Origin: Streptomyces sp. CB09001
Lineage (GTDB): Bacteria > Actinomycetota > Actinomycetes > Streptomycetales > Streptomycetaceae
Assembly (NCBI RefSeq): GCF_003369795.1
Contig: NZ_CP026730.1
Coordinates: 4,889,001 to 4,953,000, forward strand
Direction of reading: 5' to 3'
DNA: 64,000 bases
The notes beneath the pieces were generated by a model. It was not told the origin of the DNA. It saw nothing but the letters and a program-made list of their open reading frames with translations, and did no database searches. Shown piece after piece: positions 1 through 7,854 of the stretch. Both the position numbers and the translations under genes were made by a program. Positions within the stretch are counted from its first letter, which is position 1; each line of letters opens with the position of its first letter.

Positions 1-2
1 CG

Positions 3-260
3 GCCCGCGCGCGGGCGGGAGCCCGGAGGGAAGCTCGGGCCCTCGCGAACGCGCCCGTCGTGAAGACGCCCTTCGTGAAGACGCCGGTCGTGAAGGCGCC
101 GCTCGTGAACCTGCTGCTCGTGAACCTGCTGCTCGTGAACACGCTGCTCGTGAAGTTGCGGGCGGCGGTGGCGGAGTCGGTGCCGTCGGTCGGGCAGGCC
201 GCGACGGCGGGCAGTCGCCGCCCGCGTCCGCCGTCCGCCGCTCCGCCGCGGACCCCGTGA
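3..260 (+). CDS. 3' end of an unrecognised gene with VKTP/VNLLL pentapeptide repeats (partial)
   Basis: The reading frame is open from the window edge to TGA at 258-260, so the start may lie outside. Its middle is built from seven copies of a 15-bp unit beginning cgtgaa (about 59-160), which translate as VKTPF, VKTPV, VKAPL, VNLLL, VNLLL, VNTLL and VKLRA. Each copy carries an in-frame GTG, so no start codon can be chosen; the first is at 60. The stop overlaps the GTG of the next gene (GTGA, 257-260), which suggests translational coupling. I do not recognise a family. It may be the C-terminal tail of a longer upstream protein. Confidence 0.4.
   Translation, partial: ARARAGARREARALANAPVVKTPFVKTPVVKAPLVNLLLVNLLLVNTLLVKLRAAVAESVPSVGQAATAGSRRPRPPSAAPPRTP
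59..163 (+). repeat. 15-bp tandem repeat, seven copies
   Basis: Seven consecutive 15-bp units start with cgtgaa and diverge at the other nine bases; two adjacent units (cgtgaacctgctgct) are identical. The unit length is a multiple of three, so copy-number change keeps the frame open and alters the protein by five residues each time. Confidence 0.8.
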
Positions 261-1321
261 AGGGGCTGCTGCACCGGCACCGCGAACTGTGCGAACGCGC
301 CGTGGACCCGCTGGAGATCGCGGCGGGCCTGGAGGCGCACGGCGTCACCGACCGGACCGCCGCACGCTTCCGCCACCGGGACGTCTTCTCCCTCGCGGAG
401 GAGATGTACGCCCGTGTCCCGCGGGACGGCGACACCCCCGCACGCCCCGAGGACGGGCCGGCGCCCCGGCCGGGCGGATCGCGCGCCGCCGGGATCGTCC
501 TCGCCCTGCTGCCCGGCGTGCTGTGCGCCGCCGCCGTGGCCGGACTGCGGCTGACCGACGGACGGCCGCGCCTGATCGCGGCCGTCGTCGGAGTCCTCGC
601 GGTGGCCCTGGCCCTGGGCGCGGCACTGCGCCGCGGGCCGCTGAGCGCGGCGACGCGCACCACCAGCACCTGGACCTGCTGGCTCCTCGGCTACGCCCTC
701 CTCGGCGACGGGCTCCTGCACACCGCGGTCAGCGGCGGCCCCGACGCCCTCCCCGACGGCACCGCGGAGGGCGCGTGGCCCGTCACCGTCGCCCCCGTCC
801 TGGCGCTCGCGCTGTCCTACGCGGCCGCGGTCGGCTGCGCCCACCTCTTCAGCGCGGGCGCCCGCCGCAAGCTGCCGTCCAGCCGGGGTCTCGCCGACTT
901 CTCCGCCTCCGTACGCCCCCTGCTGCTCGGCGCGTTCGCCCTGTACCTGGGAACCCTGGCGGCCTTGCTCGCGCTGACCGGCGCCGTGCTCGGCGAACCC
1001 GCCGACTGGCCCCAGGGACTCAGTCTGGGCGCCCTGCTGCTGCTCGCCCGGCTGCTCGGCGTGCACGGTCACACCCACGCCGGCACGCTCGTCCTCACCG
1101 CCACGGCCGCCGGGGAGGCGGCCGCCCTGGCCACGGTCTTCGCCGGCCGCCTCCCCGGCTGCGGCTTCCTCTCCGCCCCCGTGGAGGCCCTGGTCGCCGC
1201 CTGCGGCCCGGCCGGTGTCCCGACAGTCGTCTGCGGCATCGGCGCCCTCACCCTCCTCGTCCACGCGTGCCGTCGCCTGACCAGGGCCTCGGCCCACGCC
1301 GAGACGGAGCGGACGCGGTGA
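257..1321 (+). CDS. Polytopic integral membrane protein, function unknown
   Basis: A 354-residue protein. The N-terminal ~60 residues are soluble and charged, with a helical stretch (AARFRHRDVFSLAEEMYARV, about 34-53). From about residue 75 there are roughly eight hydrophobic segments (near 75-95, 102-122, 132-150, 175-195, 220-240, 255-268, 272-297, 305-340). It ends in a basic tail. The GTG start overlaps the stop of the upstream frame by four bases. It lies 67 bp upstream of a 15-codon leader and the epimerase-like gene on the same strand. I know of no assigned function; context suggests a role in making or exporting a surface polysaccharide, which is inference. Confidence 0.75.
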   Translation: MKGLLHRHRELCERAVDPLEIAAGLEAHGVTDRTAARFRHRDVFSLAEEMYARVPRDGDTPARPEDGPAPRPGGSRAAGIVLALLPGVLCAAAVAGLRLTDGRPRLIAAVVGVLAVALALGAALRRGPLSAATRTTSTWTCWLLGYALLGDGLLHTAVSGGPDALPDGTAEGAWPVTVAPVLALALSYAAAVGCAHLFSAGARRKLPSSRGLADFSASVRPLLLGAFALYLGTLAALLALTGAVLGEPADWPQGLSLGALLLLARLLGVHGHTHAGTLVLTATAAGEAAALATVFAGRLPGCGFLSAPVEALVAACGPAGVPTVVCGIGALTLLVHACRRLTRASAHAETERTR

Positions 1322-1388
1322 GCGCGCGCACGGACCGCCCCTCACCCGTCCGCAACACCCCCGTATCACCCCTTGAAGGAGCCCCCAG

Positions 1389-1436
1389 ATGACCACCTCC
1401 CGACCCGACGCCTCGGCACCGGGAGCCGTCCGATGA
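1389..1436 (+). CDS. Possible 15-codon leader ORF upstream of the epimerase
   Basis: ATG at 1389 follows a strong AAGGAG (1376-1381) at 7-nt spacing and encodes MTTSRPDASAPGAVR before TGA at 1434-1436. The stop overlaps the probable epimerase ATG (1433), giving a classic ATGA coupling. The epimerase ATG itself has no obvious ribosome binding site. The alternative is a frameshift separating the true N-terminus from the rest of the epimerase. Confidence 0.4.
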   Translation: MTTSRPDASAPGAVR

Positions 1437-2491
1437 GAGTCCTGCTGATCGGAGCCAACGGCTACATCGGCCGCTTCGTCGCCGACCGTCTGCTCGCCGA
1501 CCCCGCCGTCCAGCTCACCGCCCTCGGCCGCGGCGACGACGCCGACGTCCGCTTCGACCTCGCCACCGGAAGCCCGGGCGCCCTCACCCGCTTCCTCGAC
1601 GCGGTCCATCCCGGAGTGGTCGTCAACTGCGCGGGCGCCACCCGGGGCGGCGCCCGCGAGCTCACCCGGCACAACACCGTCGCCGTCGCGACCGTCTGCG
1701 AGGCCCTGCGCCGCAGCGGCTGCGGCGCCCGCCTGGTGCAGGTCGGCTGCAGCGCGGAGTACGGACCCAGCCAGCCCGGTTCCTCGACCGCGGAGGACGC
1801 CGTGCCCCGCCCCGGCGGTCCCTACGGCGTCAGTAAACTCGCCGCGACCGAACTTGTCCTCGGCTCCGGTCTGGACGCCGTCGTCCTGCGGGTCTTCTCG
1901 CCCGCGGGGCCCGGTACGCCCGCCGGCTCCCCGCTGGGCCGGCTCGCGGAGGCCATGCGCCGCGCGATGCAGTCCGGCGACGGCGAACTCCGGCTCGGCG
2001 GCCTCGGCGCCCAGCGGGACTTCGTCGACGTCCGCGACGTCGCGCGAGCGGTGCACGCCGCCTCGCTCTCCGCCGCGCAGGGCGTCATCAACATCGGCTC
2101 CGGCCGCGCCGTCCGCCTGCGCGACGCCGCCGCCACCCTTGCCCGGGTCGCCGGCTACGGCGGGTCCCTGCACGAACTCGACGGACTCCCCGGCGCTCTG
2201 CGGCCCACGATCGGCCACCCCCGCACCGAGTCCCTCGGCCACCGTGTCGACGCCCTCGGGCACCACCGGAGCGAGGCCCTCGGCCATCACCGCCCGGACC
2301 CCCTCCAGAGCCGCGGCGAGCGCACCGACCCCGAGCACGCGGCCCCGGCACCCCACCCGTACCCCGACGGCTGCGGCAGCTGGCAGCAGGCCGATGTGCG
2401 CACCGCACGCGACCGGCTCGGCTGGCGGCCCCGGATCGCCCTCGAAGAGTCCCTCGCCGACATCTGGATGGAGGCGGCATGTCGTATCTGA
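1433..2491 (+). CDS. NAD-dependent epimerase/dehydratase (extended SDR, nucleotide-sugar type)
   Basis: Predicted nucleotide-sugar epimerase or dehydratase. The Rossmann motif GANGYIG lies at residues 7-13. The active site is visible as a Ser in QVGCSAEYG and YxxxK in YGVSK (about 130-134). FVDVRDVARA and INIGSGRAVRLRD are typical later SDR segments. I chose ATG 1433 because the Rossmann strand begins directly (MRVLLIGANG); an in-frame TTG at 1373 would add 20 atypical residues. Between the catalytic core and the final WRP helix is a low-complexity insertion with LGHHR repeats (about residues 255-300). Its end overlaps the next gene by 13 bp, implying one operon. Sugar specificity cannot be told from sequence. 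Confidence 0.85.
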   Translation: MRVLLIGANGYIGRFVADRLLADPAVQLTALGRGDDADVRFDLATGSPGALTRFLDAVHPGVVVNCAGATRGGARELTRHNTVAVATVCEALRRSGCGARLVQVGCSAEYGPSQPGSSTAEDAVPRPGGPYGVSKLAATELVLGSGLDAVVLRVFSPAGPGTPAGSPLGRLAEAMRRAMQSGDGELRLGGLGAQRDFVDVRDVARAVHAASLSAAQGVINIGSGRAVRLRDAAATLARVAGYGGSLHELDGLPGALRPTIGHPRTESLGHRVDALGHHRSEALGHHRPDPLQSRGERTDPEHAAPAPHPYPDGCGSWQQADVRTARDRLGWRPRIALEESLADIWMEAACRI

Positions 2492-3228
2492 CCAGCACCA
2501 AAGCAGGTCTCGCCAGCACCGGCGTCCGCACCGGCCTCGGTGTCCCGGGGCTGGCCCACCCCCTCGTCGCCCCCGACGAGTGGGCCGGCCTCACCTGCCC
2601 CGGCACCCCGCTGCACTGGGTCGTCCTCAACATCGCCGACGGTCCCGGTGCGCACCCCGACCCGCGATGTCTGGAGGCCGTCGGCCGACTGCGCAACGCG
2701 GGCATCCGCGTCCTCGGTCATCTCGACGCCGCTTACGGCGCCCGCAGCCTCGGCGAGCAGATCTCCGAGGCCCACCGATTCCTCGACTGGTACCAGGTCG
2801 ACGGGTTCCTCCTCGCCCACTGCCCCTCCGACCGGGCCGCCCTCCCCGAAGTCCGCCGCACGGTCACCACCCTGCGGGCGATCCGTGACGATGCCCACAT
2901 CGTCCTCGGCCACGGCACCCACCCCTTCCCCGGATACGCCGAGAACGCCGACCAACTCGTCACCTTCTCGGGCACCTGGGCCGACTACCGCTGGTCCCAG
3001 GTGGCCGAGTGGAGTGCGGACTATCCGCCCGAGCGCTTCTGCCACTTCGTGCACGGTCTGCCGCGCGGGCACCTGGAGGAGGCGCTGCGCATCGCCCGTT
3101 GGCAGGGGGCCGCGACGATCTGCTTCACCGACCGCACGGACCGGGGTGGCCGGGCCGACCCCTGGGAGACGATGCCCGGCTACTGGGACGAAATCGTCTC
3201 GCGGGTCGGGACAGGTGTCTCGGAATGA
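2479..3228 (+). CDS. Spherulation-specific family 4 (spherulin-4/Sph3-like) protein
   Basis: A 249-residue protein of the spherulin-4 family. Family knowledge: this fold includes the Aspergillus glycoside hydrolase Sph3 (GH135) and relates to PelA-type hydrolases that trim galactosamine-containing exopolysaccharides. Visible features are a (beta/alpha)8-like pattern, WVVLNIADGPG with a conserved Asp near 50-60, VLGHLDAAYG, and the YQVDGFLLAHCPSD segment with a second Asp. There is no signal peptide, so it may be cytosolic or exported by another route. The start lies inside the epimerase, arguing for joint expression. Activity is inferred from the family only. Confidence 0.75.
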   Translation: MSYLTSTKAGLASTGVRTGLGVPGLAHPLVAPDEWAGLTCPGTPLHWVVLNIADGPGAHPDPRCLEAVGRLRNAGIRVLGHLDAAYGARSLGEQISEAHRFLDWYQVDGFLLAHCPSDRAALPEVRRTVTTLRAIRDDAHIVLGHGTHPFPGYAENADQLVTFSGTWADYRWSQVAEWSADYPPERFCHFVHGLPRGHLEEALRIARWQGAATICFTDRTDRGGRADPWETMPGYWDEIVSRVGTGVSE

Positions 3229-3247
3229 AAAAGGCCGTGGCAGTGTT
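3222..3247 (+). promoter_or_regulatory. SigR-type promoter of moeZ
   Basis: GGAAT (3222-3226), exactly 18 bases, then GTT (3245-3247) match the SigR consensus GGAAT-N18-GTT. The -35 element overlaps the stop codon of the spherulin-like gene (TGA 3226-3228). Transcription would start near 3254, leaving a leader of about 38 nt before moeZ. As I recall, moeZ is a known member of the S. coelicolor SigR regulon. Confidence 0.8.
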
Positions 3248-3291
3248 ACTTGCAGAACAACCGTAATCACTGACCGACCAACGGAGTCCCC

Positions 3292-4470
3292 GTGTCGCTG
3301 CCACCCCTGGTCGAGCCGGCCGCCGAGCTCACCGTAGACGAGGTCCGCAGGTACTCCCGCCACCTGATCATCCCCGATGTGGGGATGGACGGGCAGAAGC
3401 GGCTGAAGAACGCCAAGGTGCTCGCCGTGGGCGCGGGCGGCCTCGGTTCGCCGACGCTGATGTACCTGGCGGCGGCCGGTGTCGGCACGCTCGGCATCAT
3501 CGAGTTCGACGAGGTCGACGAGTCCAACCTGCAGCGGCAGGTCATCCACAGCCAGGCCGACATCGGCCGGCCCAAGGCCGAGTCCGCCCGTGACACCATC
3601 CAGGGCATCAACCCGCTGGTGGAGGTGATCCTTCACCAGGAGCGGCTCGAGGCCGACAACGTGATGGACATCTTCAGCCAGTACGACCTGATCGTCGACG
3701 GCACGGACAACTTCGCGACCCGCTACCTGGTCAACGACGCCTGCGTGCTGCTGAACAAGCCCTACGTCTGGGGTTCGATCTACCGCTTCGACGGCCAGGC
3801 CTCCGTCTTCTGGTCCGAGCACGGCCCCTGCTACCGCTGCCTCTACCCGGAGCCCCCGCCCCCCGGCATGGTCCCCTCCTGCGCCGAGGGCGGCGTGCTG
3901 GGCGTGCTGTGCGCGTCCATCGGCTCCATCCAGACCAACGAGGCCATCAAGCTCCTCCAGGGCATCGGCGAGCCGCTGGTCGGCCGCCTGATGATCTACG
4001 ACGCCCTGGAGATGACCTACCGCCAGGTCAAGGTCCGCAAGGACCCCAACTGCGCGGTCTGCGGCGAGAACCCGACCGTCACCGAGCTCATCGACTACGA
4101 GGCCTTCTGCGGCGTCGTGTCCGAGGAGGCCCAGGCGGCCGCCGCCGACTCCACGATCACTCCCAAGCAGCTCAAGGAGTGGATCGACGACGGCGAGAAC
4201 ATCGAACTCATCGACGTCCGCGAGCCGAACGAGTTCGAGATCGTCTCCATCCCAGGCGCCCGGCTGGTCCCGAAGAACGAGTTCCTCATGGGCTCGGCCC
4301 TCGAGAACCTTCCGCAGGACAAGAAGATCGTCTTGAACTGCAAGACGGGTGTCCGCAGTGCGGAAGTCCTCGCGGTCCTCAAGTCCGCCGGCTTCTCGGA
4401 CGCCGTCCACGTCGGCGGCGGCGTGATCGGCTGGGTCAACCAGGTCGAACCGGAGAAGCCCGTCTACTGA
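3292..4470 (+). CDS. moeZ: Adenylyltransferase/sulfurtransferase MoeZ (ThiF-rhodanese fusion)
   Basis: A 392-residue E1-like enzyme fused to rhodanese. It adenylates the C-terminal Gly-Gly of small sulfur carriers (MoaD, CysO, ThiS type) and passes on sulfur, feeding molybdopterin, cysteine and thiamine synthesis. The N-terminal part has the ATP-binding loop GAGGLGSP (about 45-52), R and D residues in ESNLQRQ and DGTDNF, and two zinc CxxC pairs (CYRC and CAVC). The C-terminal rhodanese (about 290-390) has IDVREPNEFE and the sulfur-carrying Cys in NCKTGVRSAE. GTG 3292 follows GGAG at good spacing. A SigR-type promoter lies just upstream, tying it to thiol stress. MoaE, a later pathway member, is at 37941. 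Confidence 0.95.
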   Translation: MSLPPLVEPAAELTVDEVRRYSRHLIIPDVGMDGQKRLKNAKVLAVGAGGLGSPTLMYLAAAGVGTLGIIEFDEVDESNLQRQVIHSQADIGRPKAESARDTIQGINPLVEVILHQERLEADNVMDIFSQYDLIVDGTDNFATRYLVNDACVLLNKPYVWGSIYRFDGQASVFWSEHGPCYRCLYPEPPPPGMVPSCAEGGVLGVLCASIGSIQTNEAIKLLQGIGEPLVGRLMIYDALEMTYRQVKVRKDPNCAVCGENPTVTELIDYEAFCGVVSEEAQAAAADSTITPKQLKEWIDDGENIELIDVREPNEFEIVSIPGARLVPKNEFLMGSALENLPQDKKIVLNCKTGVRSAEVLAVLKSAGFSDAVHVGGGVIGWVNQVEPEKPVY

Positions 4471-4541
4471 CCGGCTCTCCGACCCGCTTCCCGGACGGCG
4501 AGGGTTTCGCGCACCGCAGGTGCCCGAAGCCCCCGCCGCCG

Positions 4542-6083
4542 TCACGAGCAGACCTTGCCGTCCTTCGGCACCGTCCCCTTCAACAGGTAGGCGTCCACCG
4601 CGGAGTCGACGCAGTCGCTCCCGCTCCCGTAGGCACCGTGCCCCTCGCCCTTCCAGGTCAGCACCACGCCGACGTCCTTGCCCAGCTCATCCGCCATCCT
4701 GGGGGCGCCCTCGTAGGGCGTGGCCGGGTCGCCCGTGTTGCCGACCACCAGGATCGGGGCCGCGCCGGGCGCGCTCACCTCCGGGGTCTCGTGCTGACCG
4801 GCCACCGGCCAGTCGTGGCACCACCCGGCCGTGTCCCAGCCGAGGAAGGAGCCGAAGACGGGCGAGACCTCCTCGAACCTCGGCAGCAGCTTCTTCGTCT
4901 CCTCCGCGGTCGGCCGCTGCTTGTCGTCCAGGCACGATATGACCCTTTGCGAGTGGGTCGTCGTGCCGTAGCGCCCCGAGGGATCACGCTCGTTGTAGCC
5001 GTCGGCGAGCGCCAGCAACTCCGAGCCGTCGCCCTCCTCGGCCGCCTTCAGCGCACTGGTCAGGGCCGGCCAGCCGCTCTCGCTGTACAGCGGCAGCACG
5101 ATGCCGGTGAGCGCGAGGGTCTGCGTCAGCTCCCGCCCCGGCGACGACGTGGGCAGCGGCTCCGCATCCAGCCGATCCAGCAGGTCGGCGATCTTCCGCG
5201 ACCCTTGCTCGGGTTCCTGCCCGGTCGACTCCAGGTAGTCGTCCAGCGCGCGCTGGAAACCCCTGGCCTGGTTCTCGGCGTGGCCCATCGTGTCGGCGGT
5301 CGGGTCCACCACCGCGTCGAGGATCACGCGTCCCACGTGCCTGGGGAAGAGGTGGGCGTAGACGCCGCCGAGCTCGGTGCCGTAGGAGATGCCGAAGTAG
5401 TGCATCCTCTCGTCGCCCAGGACATGCCGCATCAGGTCCATGTCGCGGGCGGTGTCCGTGGTCGAGACGTGTTCCATGAGCTTGCCGGCGGCCTTCTCGC
5501 AGCCCTTGCCGAAGTCGGCGGCGTCCTTGAGGTAGGCCTGTTCCTCGGCAGGGGTGTCCGGCGTGGAGTCCACTGACTCGGCGGCCTCGATCGCCTCGTC
5601 GGTGCGGCACCGGACGCCCTCGCTGGCCGCGACCCCGCGCGGGTCCCAGCTCACCAGGTCGTACCGCTCGTGCAGGGAGGAGACGGTGTCGGCGTAGGAC
5701 GGCATCATGGAGACGCCGGAACCGCCCGGTCCGCCGAAGTTGAACAGCAGGGAGCCGATGCGGTCGTCCCCGCTCGCCCCGGACCGGATGAGCGCGAGAT
5801 CTATCGTCTCGCCGTCCGGGTCGGACCAGTCCAGGGGCGCCTTGAGCGTGGCGCACCGCCAGTCGCCGTCCGGTGCCGGGGCATCGGCGGTGCCCTCGCA
5901 ACGGGACCAGTCCAGCGTCTGGGACGCCAGCGCCTGTGGCACTCCGGACGGTGCCGCCGCGGAGGGCCCCGCGCTGCTCCTGCCCCCGCCGTCCTTGTCC
6001 TCGTCGGACGAGCCGCCGCTGCAGCCCGCCGTCAGTAGTGCGGCGGCGGCCGTCAGAGCCGTCCACCGGACGAGACGCGCCAT
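4542..6083 (-). CDS. Secreted lipoprotein tripeptidyl aminopeptidase, S33 alpha/beta hydrolase (SlpD/SlpE/Tap type)
   Basis: A 513-residue exported protease predicted to release tripeptides from peptide N-termini at the cell surface. It has a lipoprotein signal with lipobox LTAGC (Cys near 21) and a Gly/Ser-rich tether. The S33 features are GGPGGSG (oxyanion loop, about 115), nucleophile Ser in GISYGTELGG (about 233), Asp in NTGDPATPYEGA (about 451) and His in GEGHGAYG (about 481). The start is supported by GGGGAGAGG upstream. It is a close paralogue of the gene immediately upstream on the same strand (6225-7775), indicating a tandem duplication. It converges with moeZ. Confidence 0.88.
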   Translation of the reverse strand: MARLVRWTALTAAAALLTAGCSGGSSDEDKDGGGRSSAGPSAAAPSGVPQALASQTLDWSRCEGTADAPAPDGDWRCATLKAPLDWSDPDGETIDLALIRSGASGDDRIGSLLFNFGGPGGSGVSMMPSYADTVSSLHERYDLVSWDPRGVAASEGVRCRTDEAIEAAESVDSTPDTPAEEQAYLKDAADFGKGCEKAAGKLMEHVSTTDTARDMDLMRHVLGDERMHYFGISYGTELGGVYAHLFPRHVGRVILDAVVDPTADTMGHAENQARGFQRALDDYLESTGQEPEQGSRKIADLLDRLDAEPLPTSSPGRELTQTLALTGIVLPLYSESGWPALTSALKAAEEGDGSELLALADGYNERDPSGRYGTTTHSQRVISCLDDKQRPTAEETKKLLPRFEEVSPVFGSFLGWDTAGWCHDWPVAGQHETPEVSAPGAAPILVVGNTGDPATPYEGAPRMADELGKDVGVVLTWKGEGHGAYGSGSDCVDSAVDAYLLKGTVPKDGKVCS

Positions 6084-6224
6084 GTCCTCTCCCCCCTGGC
6101 AAGCCGTCCGCGCCGTGCGGCGGATGGCGTTCCTGCCATGGTAGGTGGCGCGGGCAGCGCCCGCCGACGCCTGTGGATAACGCTCCGACCTGCTATTTCG
6201 GCCAGTCTGTGGCGGCGTCCGCGG

Positions 6225-7775
6225 TCAGGAGCACACGGTTTTGGCCGCCGGTACCCTTCCGTCGAGGAGGTAGCCGTGCACCGCGTCCTGCACGCACCTG
6301 TTCTTGCTGTCGTAGGCACCGTGCCCCTGGCCCTTGTAGGTCAGTTCGACGCCGACGCCCTCGCCGAGCGCGTCCACCATCCTGCCGGCGCCCTCGTAGG
6401 GCGTCGCGGGGTCGCCGGTGTTGCCGATCACCAGGATCGGCGCCGCGCCCGGCGCGTGGACGTCCGGATGGTCGGCGGCTCCGGCGACCGGCCAGTCGGT
6501 GCAGCTGAGCATGGACCAGGCGAGGTAGTCGCCGAACAACGGGGAGGCGTCCCGGAACTGGGGGAGCTTGTCCTCCACGTACGCGGGGTCGTAGCGCGGT
6601 TTGTCGTCGGCGCAGTTGATGGCGACGTTGGCTGCGGTGATGTTGCTGTACTCGCCGTCCTCGTTGCGCCCGTTCAACGCGTCCGACAGCACCATGAGGA
6701 CCCGCCCGTCCCCGTCGTACGCCTGCTCCAGGCCCTCGGTGAGGTACTCCCAGAAGTCCTTCGAGTACAGCGCCTGCGCGATGCCGCCGGTCGCGGCGGT
6801 CTCGGTGAGTTCGCGGGGGAAGACCCCCGGGATCGGCTTGCGGTCGAGGTCCTTCAACAGGCGGGCGATGCGCGCCTCGACGTCCTCGGCCGTGTCCCCG
6901 ATGGGGCAGTCCTCGACCTTCGAGACACAGTCCTCGGCGAAGTTGTCGAGCGCCAGCTGGAAACCCTTGGCCTGGCCCAGCGAGCCCTGTTCCGCGGTCT
7001 GCGTCGGGTCGACGACCGCGTCGAAGACGGCGCGGCCCACGTGCTTGGGGAAGAGGTGGGCGTAGACGCCGCCGAGTTCGGTGCCGTAGGAGATGCCGAA
7101 GTAGTGCAGCTTGTCGTCGCCGAGTACCTGGCGCATCAGGTCCATGTCGCGGGCGGCGTCGGTCGTGCGGACGTGCGGAAGGATCTTCTTCGAGTGCTTC
7201 TCGCAGGCCGTGTTGAACTCCTCCGTATTGTCCACGAACTCGGTGCGCTCGGCCCGGTCGTCGGGGGTGGCGTCCTGCTGGAAGTAGGTGTCGAGCTGTT
7301 CGTCGTCCAGGCACTCGACGGGGTCGCTGCGGCCGACGCCGCGCGGATCGAAGCTGACCAGGTCGTAGCGGGTGCGCAGTTTCGCGTAGTCCTGGCCGAA
7401 CGCGGGCAGCGTGGTGACGCCGGATCCGCCCGGACCGCCGAAGTTGAAGACGAGTGAGCCGATCCGCCGGTCCGCCGCGCCGTCGGCCTCGGCCCGGATC
7501 AGCGCGAGGCCGATGGTGTCGCCCTCGGGGTCGTCCCAGTCGAGCGGCGCCTTCATGGTGGCGCACTGCCACGCGTCGCCGTTCGGCAGCGGGGAGGGGG
7601 CGGCGCCGCCGCCCTCGGCCTCGGACGGTGCCGGACAGTCCTGCCAGTGCAGCTTCTGCCCCGTCAGGTCCTCGTCGTCCTCCTGCGACCCGCCGCCGCA
7701 GCCCGCCAGCAGGACGGACAGCGCGGCGGCGGTGGCGGTCAGGGCGGCGGCGCGCAGCCGGGAGGGATTCGGCAT
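6225..7775 (-). CDS. Secreted lipoprotein tripeptidyl aminopeptidase, S33 family (paralogue)
   Basis: A 516-residue paralogue of the downstream protease with the same architecture: signal peptide ending LAGCGGGS (lipidated Cys near 26), a short acidic tether, GGPGGSG oxyanion loop, nucleophile Ser in GISYGTELGGVYAHLFP (about 228), Asp in NTGDPATPYEG (about 455) and His in GQGHGAYDS (about 483). The two copies share long identical stretches around the catalytic Ser but differ at their N-termini and in a mid-protein lid region, so they are old duplicates that may differ in substrate. The 141-bp gap to the second copy shows no clear terminator. Confidence 0.88.
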   Translation of the reverse strand: MPNPSRLRAAALTATAAALSVLLAGCGGGSQEDDEDLTGQKLHWQDCPAPSEAEGGGAAPSPLPNGDAWQCATMKAPLDWDDPEGDTIGLALIRAEADGAADRRIGSLVFNFGGPGGSGVTTLPAFGQDYAKLRTRYDLVSFDPRGVGRSDPVECLDDEQLDTYFQQDATPDDRAERTEFVDNTEEFNTACEKHSKKILPHVRTTDAARDMDLMRQVLGDDKLHYFGISYGTELGGVYAHLFPKHVGRAVFDAVVDPTQTAEQGSLGQAKGFQLALDNFAEDCVSKVEDCPIGDTAEDVEARIARLLKDLDRKPIPGVFPRELTETAATGGIAQALYSKDFWEYLTEGLEQAYDGDGRVLMVLSDALNGRNEDGEYSNITAANVAINCADDKPRYDPAYVEDKLPQFRDASPLFGDYLAWSMLSCTDWPVAGAADHPDVHAPGAAPILVIGNTGDPATPYEGAGRMVDALGEGVGVELTYKGQGHGAYDSKNRCVQDAVHGYLLDGRVPAAKTVCS

Positions 7776-7854
7776 GCGTCCATCGTGCGGTCGCGCGCGA
7801 GCACCCGCGCGGGGCCAGGGCCGTACGAGGTACGGAGCCCCCTCACCCAGCCGG

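Noticed and set aside
2287..4545. Long minus-strand open frame antisense to the epimerase, spherulin and moeZ genes
   Set aside because: It mirrors well-supported plus-strand genes; its translation is low-complexity Gly/Val/Asp-rich with no motif. Such antisense frames are normal at high GC.
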